Origin: Amoebophrya sp. A120
Taxonomy: Eukaryota; Sar; Dinophyceae; Syndiniales; Amoebophryaceae
Direction: 5' to 3'
Length of the DNA: 64,000 bases
Assembly (NCBI GenBank): GCA_905178155.1
Contig: CAJINV010000001.1
Coordinates: forward strand, 6,481,860 to 6,545,859
Every line of letters starts with the position of its first letter. Within the stretch, counting starts at the first letter, position 1. Positions 46,506 to 57,639 of the stretch are shown here, piece by piece. Position numbers and translations under genes: made by a program. The notes beneath the pieces were generated by a model. The model saw only the letters and a program-made list of their open reading frames with translations. It had not been told where the DNA came from and did no database searches.

Positions 46506-48017
46506 ATGAATTTCACCTTTACCAAAGAGGATGACCCGGTGTGTTTCGCCGCCGAGGGGACCTGTCCCATCTGCTTCGATATGATTCAGGGAGACGCGAT
46601 CGAAACGATCTGTTGCGGGAAGCTTCTCTGTACCGGGTGTAGTGAGAAATGCGGGCAAAGGGCCACTTGCTTCAATTGCCGGGCTCCTGTGGCGACGACG
46701 GCGGGCGAATTTGAGCTGTCGGGGTTCTTTGGGTTCCAGAAGAATCATTTCGCGACGCGCATGTTGCAACAGGAAGAAGTGAAATGCACCTGGTGCGGAC
46801 ATAGGGGCACCCTGCAAAAGATGTCCTGCAGCGGGCACATCAGCGAAAAACACTACCGGTTCTGCCAGGCTCCCTGTCCGAAGATGATTCGAAAGTGTCC
46901 CCACGCCGGTTGCGAGTATGAGGGTGAGCTTTCGGCACTGAAACAGCACCTCGCCTGCGACTGCGAGAAAGGCTACCGAATGCTGGACCAGGAGGCGCTG
47001 GACATGTGCGGCGGAATCGAGGGCTTGGAGCGGCAAGTGAAACAGATACACACGCTGCTGGTCACCTTAAAGCCCCCGGTTCCGCCGGATGCCTTCGCCC
47101 TCACGTTGAGTCACTACGACACGAAAATCACGTCGAGCACGTTTGCCCGGATGTTTCAGGGCCGGAATTTCTTCAAAAAGCCGGCGACGAACTACTTTGT
47201 AGAGCTCGACGAGCAACATACCAGTAGTTCAGCGCAGAGCTGTTTCGTGCCTTCGTGTAAAGAGCTGGTCGACCTCAATCGCCTGCTCGATCCCGTCTTC
47301 ATGTATGCTCCCCTCGGCGACGATCGACCCGACGGTCCCCGGTTGCCGAAACTTTTGCGACAAGGGTACGAGCAGGTCGTGCGGTTGTTTGTGGTGGACG
47401 ACTACAATTGTGACATTCCCCTGCATATGCATTGCAAATATGTCTGGGTCTGGAGAAGTGCAACTTGTCATGCGAAGTCTCGATCGCAAAAAAATTTGTG
47501 TTGCATGAACGCCAAAAGTTGCCCACTTGTTTCTAAGCAAAAGGCGAATTTCTCATGCGGAGCAGGCATCAAGAAAGTCGCGCAAAATTTGTGATGCTTC
47601 TGTGTGCATTCCAGACCATCTGCCTGGTCCGTGAGATGCATGACAAATCTTGCATTCTTCCAGACCCAGACACATTTGCAATGCATACTGCACGAGGAGG
47701 CATTCTTTCAGCCGACCGAGAAGCGGCCATCCCCGGAGACTGCCCAGTTGCTCTACAAGCCCGGGGAGCCGGGACCCTCGCAAGCCATCGCGGATCTTCT
47801 CGGACACGGTCGCAAACGGAAGCAATCCGGAGAAATGGGTCTCACGCTGGCAATCGCGGCCTGGCACGAGGTGTTTGCGCCACAACCAGTTGCGTCGCTG
47901 GCACTGGCGGATGATGACACGGATGAGAAACGTAGTCGGCTCCGGGCACGTAGCTGTCGAAGGTCCCGGCAGCGAAGAAGCCGGACGCCTCCGGTCAGAA
48001 ACAGAGGCGCCGACTGA
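46506..48017 (+). CDS. RING-finger protein with further Cys/His zinc clusters
   Basis: Two coding segments, 46506-47425 and about 47693-48017, are separated by an introner-like element (47426-47687) and give 414 residues. The N-terminus contains a RING-like C4 cluster: CPICFDMIQGDAIETICCGK, then C-x2-C-x3-C and CFNCRAP. It is followed by CTWCGHRG and more Cys/His pairs (CPKMIRKCPHAGCEYEG ... HLACDC) that resemble TRAF-type zinc fingers. The middle region has few landmarks. The C-terminus is Arg/Ser-rich (RSCRRSRQRRSRTP). A RING plus TRAF-like fingers would suggest an E3 ubiquitin ligase; that is inference from domain type. After removing the element and one CTGCA copy the join reads DIPLH-EEAFFQPTEK. 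Confidence 0.7.
47426..47687. mobile_element. Introner-like element 2 (262 bp), family A
   Basis: The element begins TATGCATTGCAAATATGTCT and ends with the near-exact complement CACATTTGCAATGCATA; the inverted repeats run about 47 bp (to GTCATGC). It is flanked by exact CTGCA repeats (47421-47425, 47688-47692). Element plus one repeat is 267 bp, a multiple of three, and its removal leaves both flanks in frame. A GT-AG pair inside the TIRs (GTCTGG ... CCAG) is also in frame, so splice position is not settled here. Confidence 0.85.
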
Positions 48018-49160
48018 ACCACAATGATAAACACCCGAAGCCGTCGGAGTTGAAATTAATACGTAGAAATACTTCGTTCCTCTGTTGAGTAGCTGAAATA
48101 GGTTTTCTCCTAATTTTATTTCTACTCTGCCGAATGCAAGAAAGATCAGACAAAAGCAAAAGGAAAAGACATACTGGCGGTCTTCCTCTTATATGAATAC
48201 AGAAACTTCCGAAGTAGAAGGAAGATGAGAAGCGCGCAGCATGCTGGACGACAGCCCAATGTACAGTTTCTACGGAAACCTAGACTTTTCTGAACATGAG
48301 CAGTTCAATTTCAGGCTGTGTCTTACGTCACAGGAGAGCGAGGGTACGAACGGATGTGATGACGAGTGTGTGTGTGTGTGAGATCAAGTTCATGTGAGAT
48401 CAATCTGATAACTTCTCTACGCCGGTGATGTGGTGTGTAGTGAATGGATTGAACGAAAGAAAAAGTAAATGATTTCGCTCTCAAGCTGAAAAGGCAAAGC
48501 AAGAAAGCTCACGCCGCGATTTTTTACACAGGACCCCCCGTGGACGAAGTTGTTGGCTTTCATTTTGATTTTCCCACCAACAGATTTTTTGAAAGATTAC
48601 GTTCAGCTTTTTTTGGAAAGATCTGCTATTTCCGCGCACCGATCTTTCGTGCGCGACGTTCGCAGGTGCCTTCTTTAGCCGGTCGCTCGCAGCTTCCGCT
48701 TCATTGCATGCCACTGTCGATAGATCAAGTTGAAGTTTATTTTGAACTGCAAAATACCATTGCGATAAGAACAGATACAGAGTCACGATCACCATGATCT
48801 CCACAAGCAGCTTCTTTACAAGATCACTGTTTCCGATTTTCTAGTTTCTTTCTCTTTATTTTCTTTATTTGAACGTAGATGTCAATGAAAATAGAATCAC
48901 TCTCTTTCGGCGTTTTTCCATTGTTACGTCTGGGAGCATCGTGTTGATAAAAGTTCGGGCCAACTTCTAGTATTGCAAATTCTATTCTACTCAAACGAAC
49001 GATTTTTTTCGTTTGCCCGTACTAGTTGATAGTTCTCACTCGTACTCGTGTGTTGTGTTGAATACGCCAACATAACTTGTGTGTCGCTTGTCGCCGTTTT
49101 CAAAACTTCTTCGCGCTCTTCTTTTTTTTTTCTTTAGTCAGAACCCCATTGCGCACGAAA
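48018..49160. other. Intergenic region
   Basis: Contains a short (GT)n run near 48,367-48,382. A minus-strand frame at 48481-48804 (107 codons) has no recognised domain and is not called. Confidence 0.4.
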
Positions 49161-52100
49161 ATGCAAGTTCTTCGTTGGTCGTTTTTCACTGCTTCCCTTG
49201 CCGCGGTGGCACAGGAGATGGCTCACGAAGGCGATCCGGTATGTTGGGAAGACGGGATTCCACCAGAATATTGCTGCGGTGACGACTATGGAGACGCAGG
49301 TATGGTCTGCTGTGTGGTTGTATTTTCTCATCTTGTTGTACGATGTTCATCTGCAAAGTTTGACGAGTTTATAAAAAAAAGGCTGCCTCGTCATCGTGTT
49401 TCTTCGGTTTCTTTCGATATGGAAGGAAGGTATTGGCGGGTATTCGTATTTCTTTTTCTTCCTTCAGGTACACCGTCCTGCTGGGTAATGGGTTTCCGGT
49501 ACACGCGGTGCTGCGGCGTGAAGAAGAAGAAGGCATACACCCCGAGCGCGCGGCGCAGCATCAAGCTGTCCAACCCGTGCGACTACATCGTGGTCGGCGC
49601 GGGCTCCGGGGGCGCCACCGTGGCCTCGCGGCTGGAAACCGCGTACCGGGTTTGCCTGGTCGAGCAGAACAACGAGCCAGACAAGTACTGGAGCGAGGGC
49701 CACCCGGTGGGCCCGAAGGAGAAGGACTGGCAGTACAAGTTCGGGCGCGGCGTCGGCGGCAGCACGCTGATCAACAGCGGTGTGTACACGCGCGGGAATT
49801 TGGAGGACTACGCGGAGTGGGGCGGCGAGGAGTACTGGGGCGTGAACCGCACACTGGAGCTGTTCAAGACGCTGGAGCACCCGGCCAGCATCCCTGGCTA
49901 CGAGGTGGACTACGACTACCACCCGTACCGGAAAAACCCCGCGGAAAAGCCGGCACACGCGACACTGGTCTCCTCGGAGAGGCACGAACTGCCGCCGATC
50001 TTCCGGGCGATCGCGGACGCGTGGGAGGAAAACGGCCTGGGCAAGTACCGCGTGGACCCGCACAGCTCGACCGAGATGACGGGGCTCGGCGGCGTGTGGC
50101 GGTGGATGGGCTGCGGCGACGACATGGACGCGGCCTGCACGCCGCAGCGGGTCTCCCGGTGGCGGTACGTGGGCCACGAGCGCAACCATGAGAGCGTGGA
50201 CGTCACACTGACCAAGTATCGTTTTGAAAATTTACCATCTACTCCACCATCCAATAATTTCAATTTGCTGTCATGCGCAACATGTACGTACGGTAACGTA
50301 AGTTCTGTGTTAGTCATGCAAATGGTGGATGAGAATGCGGATGGATGCTAAATTTTCAGACAATACGAAGCCGAAGCTCTACATCGGAAAAGTGACGAAG
50401 GTCCTGATTCAGGACAACGTCGCGCGCGGGGTCGAGTTCATCGACGACCGCGGGCAGAAGCTGCAGCTTATGGCCAAGCGCGAGGTCATTCTGGCTGCCG
50501 GCGTGGCGTACACGTATCAAACAAAAAAGTGTTAACGTTAACGGTTTTCACAAATAGCAGTCACGCATTACAAATTTTGCCTTCCATGCATGCTGCGCAA
50601 TACAAATTTGGGCACTTTTTCTGATGCGTTACTGCATTACAAATTCCGTTAACGTTAACACTTTTTCTTGTGATAACACGCCCAAGATTTTGATGCTCAG
50701 CGGCGTCGGGGACCCGCTCGAGCTGTCGGCGCTGGGGGTCGAGGTGGTCCAGGAGGCGCCGCACGTGGGCCTGCACCTGCAGGACCATTATGGGTTCTCT
50801 TCCACCGTAGAAACGAATCTGAAGTGTCCGAAGGACGCGCACCGCGATGAGCACGGGGTTCCGCGGGGGGGCACGCACCTGGGCTTTTTGAACGACTTTC
50901 TGGCCCAGTTTTACGGGTTCTACAAGCTGCCCGACACCAACGTCTTCTTCGAGATGTTCCTCATCGAGGGCTGCCAGGAGGAAAAATACACGCTCACGTT
51001 CACCGTGCTGTTACTCTCCCCCTCCAACGAAGGACGAATCGTGCTCGACTCCGCGGACCCGGAGGAAAAACCGCGGCTGGCTATCTACCCTCACGTCCAC
51101 GAAGAGGACCTAAACTATCTAAACTACGTATGCCATGAAGAAAGGAGTATGCTTGTCCTGTGAGTTTATTGCTTAGACGCTTAAGAAAAAATGCATGATC
51201 GATGAACGACCTCAAGTTACAAGGAAGAGGAAGCTCATACATGTGTTACGTCCTTTGCTTGTATCATCATCTGCACGATTGGCACCACGGAGATGTTGCG
51301 CACTTTCGCTTCCTCAATGTTAATGCTTCTGCTAGAAAAAGAAAGTAGAGCGGGCAAGCAGAGTTCGTTTTTTTCTTTGGCATACTGTGCTTTGCGCATC
51401 TTGTACGTGAAAATATTCCCCGCGTTGCGCCAGTGGGACGCCCGTATTAGCCCCGACGTGAGTGTGATGTCAGACGAGACAAAGGCCAAAGCGTAAGCTT
51501 TCTTTCTCACCTTTTCACTGAGACGACGCACTGAGTTTGTAAGTGTGTACGAATGAAGACCACGAAGAGCTCCAGTACTTAACTTGAAAACATTGAATCT
51601 CAAACACACTCGCACCCACAGGTGGATCAAGGAGAATCTGTACTATTATTCGCACCCAACCGGCACGGTGAAACTGCACGCCCAGGATCCTGATGGCAGC
51701 GTGCTGAACCCGGATCTGACCGTGAAGGGCGTGCAGAACCTGCGCGTCTGCGACGCGTCGGTGTTTGGAAAAGCGCCGATCGGGCATTCCGACGGTCCCA
51801 CGCGGATGATCGGGGCCAATTGCGCGAAAATCATCATGGACAAAGACAGAGCAAACATGCCGGTCATCGGGTACTTATCGCGTTTTTCTCGTAGCTGCTG
51901 CTGCGTCGGACGTTTTTGCTGGCACACCGGCTGCACTTTGATAGCCAACTACGCAGTCAAATTTCTCTGCAGATACGAGTAGAAAGAGAGACACAGCCCC
52001 GTACTACACTTCTTGTTCTTACATAAATTTTCACTAAATAAACCCAGGTATGGTACGAACAACGAGCTGAAAGCTTTTCACATTTCGTATTTCCTCACTG

Positions 52101-52906
52101 CTGGCGGGCGGCTGATCGACACCGCGATTACCTATAACAACCAGGAGATCGTCGCCGCCGGGATCGGTCAGAGCAAAGTACCGAGAGAAGAAGTTTTTCT
52201 GGTGACCAAGGTCGGCCCGGACATGTTTGACGACACCTACCAGGCCATTAAGGACGACCTCGCGAAGTGGAAGGGCAAAACCAAGCACGGCGACATTGCG
52301 CGCGTGACCTATTTCGACCTCGTCCTCCTGCACTGGCCCAACCTGTACTCGACCGACCTGAAGGCCCCTAAGTGCGCGTCGGAGCCGGAGGGGTGGGTGG
52401 GGTGCCGCAAGCTGGCGTGGCAGGGGCTGGAGAAGTTGGTGGCCGAGGGGATCACGCGCTTCATCGGCGTGTCCAACTTTGACGTGAAGCACCTGGAACC
52501 GTTGCTGGACTGGGACCAGCGGAAGTACCCGATCTACGCGAACCAAATCGAGTTCGGCATGTTCCGGACCCACGCTTGGGACACGGTCAAGACCTACTGC
52601 GACCAGAAGGGGATCCGGGTTATGGCCTACGGCGTCATCGGCGGCTTAAAACGAGAAATGCTGATCGACCACGACCTCGTCAAGGCCGCAGCAGAGAACC
52701 GCACCGCAGAAAGCGCCATGTTCCAGTGGGCGTTAAATGAGGGCGTCACGGTGCTCCAGGGCAGCAAGAAGAAAAAGCACATGGATCAGTTCCTGGCACT
52801 GGCACCCACCCAAGAGAAGGTGATAAAAACTGACATTCCAATGGACGAGCGGACCAAGTGCTACGAACCCGACGTATCAACGAAAAAATCTTCTGCATCA
52901 CTGTGA
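49161..52906 (+). CDS. Fusion of GMC oxidoreductase and aldo-keto reductase, secreted-type N-terminus
   Basis: Seven coding segments fit: 49161-49299, 49468-50216, 50371-50514, 50681-51127, 51293-51492, 51622-51870 and 52048-52906, giving 928 residues. The second and third gaps are introner-like elements; the others are GT-AG. The N-terminus ([18 protein letters not shown]) looks like a signal peptide. Next is a GMC flavoenzyme: [20 protein letters not shown] (FAD-binding), [28 protein letters not shown] ... [11 protein letters not shown], and the C-terminal YSHPTGTV with the catalytic His. The last 300 residues are an aldo-keto reductase: [37 protein letters not shown] and FIGVSNF, keeping the Asp, Tyr, Lys, His set. 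One enzyme oxidises alcohols and the other reduces carbonyls, so a shared substrate is conceivable but unproven. Confidence 0.85.
50217..50365. mobile_element. Introner-like element 3 (149 bp)
   Basis: Flanked by CCAAG (50212-50216) and CGAAG (50366-50370), one mismatch. The left end TATCGTTTTGAAAATTTA matches the complement of the right end TAAATTTTCAGACAATA. Removing element plus one repeat (154 bp) joins VDVTLTK to PKLYIGKV in frame. The nearest canonical choice (GTATCG ... TTTTCAG) puts the downstream exon out of frame. Confidence 0.75.
50515..50675. mobile_element. Introner-like element 4 (161 bp)
   Basis: Exact ACACG repeats at 50510-50514 and 50676-50680 flank the element. Its ends, TATCAAACAAAAAAGTG and CACTTTTTCTTGTGATA, continue with perfect GTTAACGTTAACGG / CCGTTAACGTTAAC; the TIR is about 30 bp. 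Removing 166 bp restores [13 protein letters not shown], the expected GMC motif (cf. SAGAINTPQLLMLSGIG). No near-boundary GT-AG pair keeps the frame. Confidence 0.9.
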
Positions 52907-54391
52907 CCCTGCACAAAACAGACACGTTGGTTGTGCATTTGTATCGATGTGAAAGAATGTTGTCCAAGAAGAGCAAGATGTGCCATGTTTTGTTAAGCTG
53001 TACTTCTACTTTTTTGCATTGCAACGCCTGATATAATTTGTCATGCTACACTGCTCGACGAAAGAATGCGACCGCGAGCGTCACAGGGATACAGTTTTTT
53101 TCATGCGATAACGGGCCGTAAACTACGAATGAGACCGGTCGTCTCAGCATAACTTTGACGTCCAGCTTTCATCGTGCTGGTCTCATCTTCATCTCATTTC
53201 TTCTTCTTGTTTTCACACACAGAAGTCAGCGGGCCACATCATGCCAAAGCTTTGCATTCCAACGTGGCAAGAACAAATTTTCGCGATTATGTCAGTATGA
53301 TTTGAGAAACGCCGTAGGATAACGCGTTTGCTATTTTCCTCGCCCATGCATTTGATGGCGATCTTCCCACGTTCTTGATCATTGATTGGTAGAGATTGTC
53401 ACCCTAAAACTGAACGACCACAATATACAAAAATTACAGCAAGCTGTAGCTGTCAAAACAAGGTTTATCCGCGAGAATACAGAATGTTGAGAATCTGTTT
53501 GGCATGCCAGCGCTTCAGCGTCGAAATAAGAATGGAGCAGCAGCATTGCCGTGATAGAAAGGAGTACTATCAATTGCAACTAACATACCAACACTCACCC
53601 ACGCAGTGATGGGGAGGGGGAACTGTGTGACGTTGCGTTCGATATCAATTTTATGTATCATTGTTAATGTTGCAGATGATGGGAGCGCTTTGTTCTTCGC
53701 TCTCCAGCAGCACCAGGAGCTTAGCCGCGTCGATACAGTGAGTATACGAGAGGAAAAAATAGTGGGTCTTGATGAGCGAAATGTCAGAGTACTTGATATG
53801 GAGAGCGGTTCTGTACTAGTCGGAGCTCTTTTGAGATACATGTTGAAAGATAAGTATCGGCTCTTTAGATTCATAGATATCCAAAAGGGCAAGGTACTAC
53901 CTTCGTGTCTTTTCGATCTTGGTTTCTGAGTCTTATCGGCGAGCGAATCGTCATTAGGAAAGCCGGCCAAGAATGTAGCGTCGTATTCGTCGTTTCGTTT
54001 TGCTCATGACGGGCCAAGCATCTTTTATTTACATGACAAATCGCCGAGGACGAGAGAGACACGAGATAAAACTTCTCTTGCCTGTTCATGAATTAGCGGT
54101 TCATCTTCTGTGGCTCGATCAAGTCGTTTGAGTACCTCGTCGTATTTCAACTTGTCTGCGTTTTGGCATTGTTTGACCATAACAGAAGCTAGACCGAGCA
54201 GATCATGGATGTGTGAAAGCTTACTTAAACCTAAAAGCTGCGCATGTTGCGCAGATGAAGATGATTGAGAAAGCATATCCTGGTATCGCTGATCTCGACC
54301 CACCGCTACGCGGCCGGTAGAAGGTTTCTACAAATTAAAGATTTTCTTCTGGGGCGTTCGTGACTGTGAATCAATTCTGAAGACGAACAAG
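52907..54391. other. Intergenic region
   Basis: I see no supported gene. A plus-strand frame at 53606-53929 (107 codons) and a minus-strand frame at 54025-54303 (92 codons, helical, charged) have protein-like composition but no recognised motif. The plus frame of the next gene is open back to about 54293 without an ATG; the added residues (EGFYKLKIFFWGVRDC) look protein-like, so an upstream exon is possible. Confidence 0.4.
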
Positions 54392-57300
54392 ATGCGGGAA
54401 CACCACGAGCAGGAAGTTTCCGAGGTCGAGACGGCGACGCGGGGAAGCAGAAAGGAGGAGTTTGCCGGGTGCAAACCGGGGAACGGTAAATTTCTGACCG
54501 ACTGCCTGCCAAAGATCGCCGCGTACTGGGGCAACGAAAATAACACGTTTGTGCAGCTCTTGTGCAATGGTCAACGGTCAGAGGAAGGAAGCCGATTATC
54601 GCGCGATGAAGAGACCGAAGAACTAAAGCAAAGGATGAAGGAAGAGGGAAGCTGGTTTAAGGGATTGCGGAAGAAGTATAGCAGCTCAAATGCGTGCCTA
54701 TGTTGTGCGAAAGTATTATCGTACTGCTTCTGGTTGCTGTAACGCTAACGCATGACCACTTTGACGGCTTATCATTGTGCATTTTGACAGTATTAGCTTT
54801 AGCATTTCAGTATAGTGTTCCTCTTCGTCTTTCTTAGCAAGTCAGTGCAAGGAAGAGAGAAGTGAAAAGTGTCCAAGGGTGAGCATCTACGCGCGATGTT
54901 TTTCGCCGTTCTGACCCTAGATTTCTGCGTCCGACGCTGCTTGCGATGGCGGTCGACGTGCAAGGGTTTTTAATGTGAGTGACCCAGTCGTGTATGGATG
55001 AGACGAAAAACTTGATTTCTGATTCTGATTCTATTGATGCTGGAATGAAGAATAAACTTACAGTTCTTATGTTTATGCATTACTAGTGCTAAGTGCGCGA
55101 ATGCTTTTGCAATGCATAGTGCCAGCACAAGGAATATTGGGTGGAGGCCGAGACTCAGCAGGATTCCAAGCGTCTAGGAAACAACATACTCTGGTCCGCG
55201 GAGGGCGGGCTACCCCAGTTTATCAACGTCGTCCAGACCGAGTATGGCGCTTTCTTGCGCGAAGGCGTCACCGCCAGTGGTAGCAGTTTCAAGTGGGGGG
55301 GCGGCGACGCTGTTGGTGACGATGACGATGCAGCAGCGTCCTCCTCGTTCCTGCAGCTATGCATCGCAAATATGTCTGGATCAGGAAGACAGCAAGATTT
55401 GCCATGCTTGTCTGACATGACTCGAGAATCTGTCATGCGTTCTTGGAGGTTCAAAAAGATCATCTTCTTATCTGTGAATGTGATGCAAAAGCTATAGTCA
55501 GTCTGCCAAGGCAAGCGAAATACGCAAGACAAAGCAGCTCAAAAGATAAAGATTGTCACGCTTGGCCACGTAATTATATTACAGTGCGCCCAATTTTCTT
55601 GCCCGGTTTGCGTTACAAGTTTTCAGACCCAGACGTATTTGCACTGCTGGATAGCAGCAGCTGGAGAGCGGGAACGACCTCGACCTGTACGCTGCTTCTC
55701 GGCAGGCCCTGTTGCTCGGGACGACCGTCGACGACCTCACCGCGACCCGGGACGCGGCGACGGCGGAAACCACTTGGGAGAGCTGCAACAATCAGGACCT
55801 GCGCATGGCGTTCGGCGTCCCCGACTTCTTCGGAACGGGCTCCGATTTGAAGATTTGGGTAATCGCGCCAATGGGCAAGGCCGACTACAAAGGAGAAGGG
55901 AGCAACGCGGTCGTGATGTCCTGCGACCGGACGACAGAGTACTACTTCTACCGCACGGACGTGCCCAAAGAAAAGCTGCGCGACGGATACGACGAGTCAC
56001 GATTCCGGGACGGCCTCGCCAGGGCGAATTTGCGAAGCGGCTGGTACAACACGAACACGCTCGGGCATCTCACCATTAAAGAGAGTCACGCCGACGGAGG
56101 ACGCCGTCGCGATGTCGGGGACGCTAGCGAAGAATACCACGTGTATTCCTTCGACGAGAACGCAAAAAAAGAAACAACTGTCCGTGGCAAAACGATCGAC
56201 CTGCACGCTGGGTACCTGAAAGTCGAGAATGATTTTTGGGAGGAAATCTGGCTCGACCCGAATAAGCTCGGTAAACAGCAGCGCACCATGCTCGGGGACC
56301 TGAAGTTAATCTTCCAGGATGAAAAGAGTTCGGGCATAAAATACACAATCGGAGATGATGAAGGAAAGAAACATAAACAATCTTCCAAGAAAAAGAAAAA
56401 TAAAATAGAGTCAGATTGGTCTTCTACTTCCAGTTCCGCCAGCGCATCCGCATTCTTGCAGGTATCTTTCTAGTAACAACTTCTACTCGGTGTCATTGTC
56501 CTCGCCGCTCTGCAAGTGCAAGGTCGGTCCTCCGGACCTTGTGCCTACTGAAGCCGTGTCTCTGTGATTGACGTGCTAACAAATTTAACGAACATGATGA
56601 GTCAATGAACAAGTTAGAGAGTCGCGAAAATTGTAGAAATAAAAGGCGCAAGCGCAGCGTCATTCTTTTGGTCGCCGTCATTGAAGATGCCTAGTGTAAA
56701 AATTGACTTCTTTTTTAGAATTGAACCGACTGGACCTGCCAGGAATCGTCTTTGCGGGAGCCAGTACCATCTGGTGCGACGTTCTCGCAAGAAGGAAGCC
56801 GTTCGGCACACGAGCTGCAACAGGGTAATATCAACCAGGAGAATAATTCGGGGCTGATTCTTAAACAGAAAAAGTCGACTGTCCGGACGTCTCTGCGTGG
56901 CGCAAGCAAGCAAGCGGTCGAGATCTCCACGTCCTCCGACACTGCCTTTTCTGCTCTCGACGACTTAGCAGCGTCGAGCACTGGTGGTGCAAGTGGCACT
57001 CGTGACCGACAAGAACCCTCCTTTTTCTCGTCTTTTGCACCAGAACGCGGCGGATCCGCGGACGTGAGTGGCGATCAAGATCAACCATCCTCGTTTCTCG
57101 AGAGCATTGGAGTGCAGCAGTACTACGCAGGAGCTCCCGAAGCCGATGCAAGCGAGACAGCGAAACGAACATCCACCGAAGAAACGCGTGTGAAGATGCA
57201 CGGACTTCTACCGACCAGCAGCCTCTTGTCGACCACCTCGTCCGCGGAGGAATGGCTTCCCGCGCTCGCATTTCTCCTGATTCTGCCTTTTGCCATGCGG

Positions 57301-57639
57301 CTCGTCGTGTACCGTCTCTACATACGCATGAGGGAACGTGGCGCGGAGGAAAAAGGAGACACCGAGCAGTCAGCGCTGAGCACCACGACAAGCACAAACA
57401 CTAATCCAGCGGGTAGTACCGGCTTTGCGAATGAACTACCCGATCTGGAGCTGGACAACAACGAAGCAGAAAGTCAAGAACACAACGTCGACAACCCGCT
57501 TGTTACTTGCTCTCCACCCGCCGGTCATGAAATTATGCAGACGTCATCCCTTGTGGCCTCCAGCTCCACCGAAAATAAATGCTGCGAAGAGAACCAGGAA
57601 TTACAGGGGGAACTCGCTGCGATTGAGAGCATCATCTAG
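54392..57639 (+). CDS. Unrecognised protein with C-terminal membrane segment, introner-rich gene
   Basis: Four coding segments fit: 54392-54698, 55124-55357, 55659-56461 and 56743-57639, giving 746 residues. The first two gaps are introner-like elements with exact 5-bp repeats; the third is a GT-AG intron. I recognise no domain. Visible parts: an acidic/basic N-terminus (MREHHEQEVSEVE), a globular middle region (GLPQFINVVQTEYGAFLREG; TTWESCNNQDLRMAFGVPDF; SDLKIWVIAPMGKADYKGEG; TTEYYFYRTDVPKEKLR), a Lys-rich stretch, a Ser/Ala-rich linker and one hydrophobic segment (WLPALAFLLILPFAMRLVVY) about 90 residues from the C-terminus, followed by RMRERG. This suggests a single-pass membrane protein. 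The upstream reading KIFFWGVRDC is faintly like a ferlin C2 segment; I give that little weight. Confidence 0.6.
54699..55118. mobile_element. Introner-like element 5 (420 bp)
   Basis: Exact GTGCC repeats (54694-54698, 55119-55123). The left end TATGTTGTGCGAAAGTATT and complement of the right end (TATGCATTGCAAAAGCATT) agree at about 14 of 19 positions; the right end resembles the family A terminus. Removal of element plus one repeat joins SSSNAC to QHKEYWVEAE in frame. A canonical alternative (AAA|GTATTA ... CCAG) is also in frame. Confidence 0.7.
55358..55653. mobile_element. Introner-like element 6 (296 bp), family A
   Basis: Exact GCAGC repeats (55353-55357, 55654-55658). The left end TATGCATCGCAAATATGTCTGG pairs with the right end CCAGACGTATTTGCACTGCTGGATA. 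The same terminal sequence is used by element 2 in a different gene. Removing 301 bp joins SSSFLQ to QLESGNDL in frame. Leaving the right TIR in the mRNA would put a TAG (55652-55654) in frame, so splicing at or after the duplication is required. Confidence 0.85.

Noticed and set aside
49464-50189. Long open frames on both strands in other phases
   Set aside because: Shadows of the GMC oxidoreductase exon, which has clear motifs.
51128-52047. Remaining introns of the GMC-AKR gene as further introners
   Set aside because: I compared both ends and saw no inverted repeats or duplications; they are GT-AG introns.
53606-53929. 107-codon plus-strand frame
   Set aside because: No domain, no match to neighbours, and possible splice sites inside it give no longer product.
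54025-54303. 92-codon minus-strand frame (starts GTG, helical, charged)
   Set aside because: Protein-like composition but no ATG, no motif and no second exon found; it would be the only minus-strand gene.
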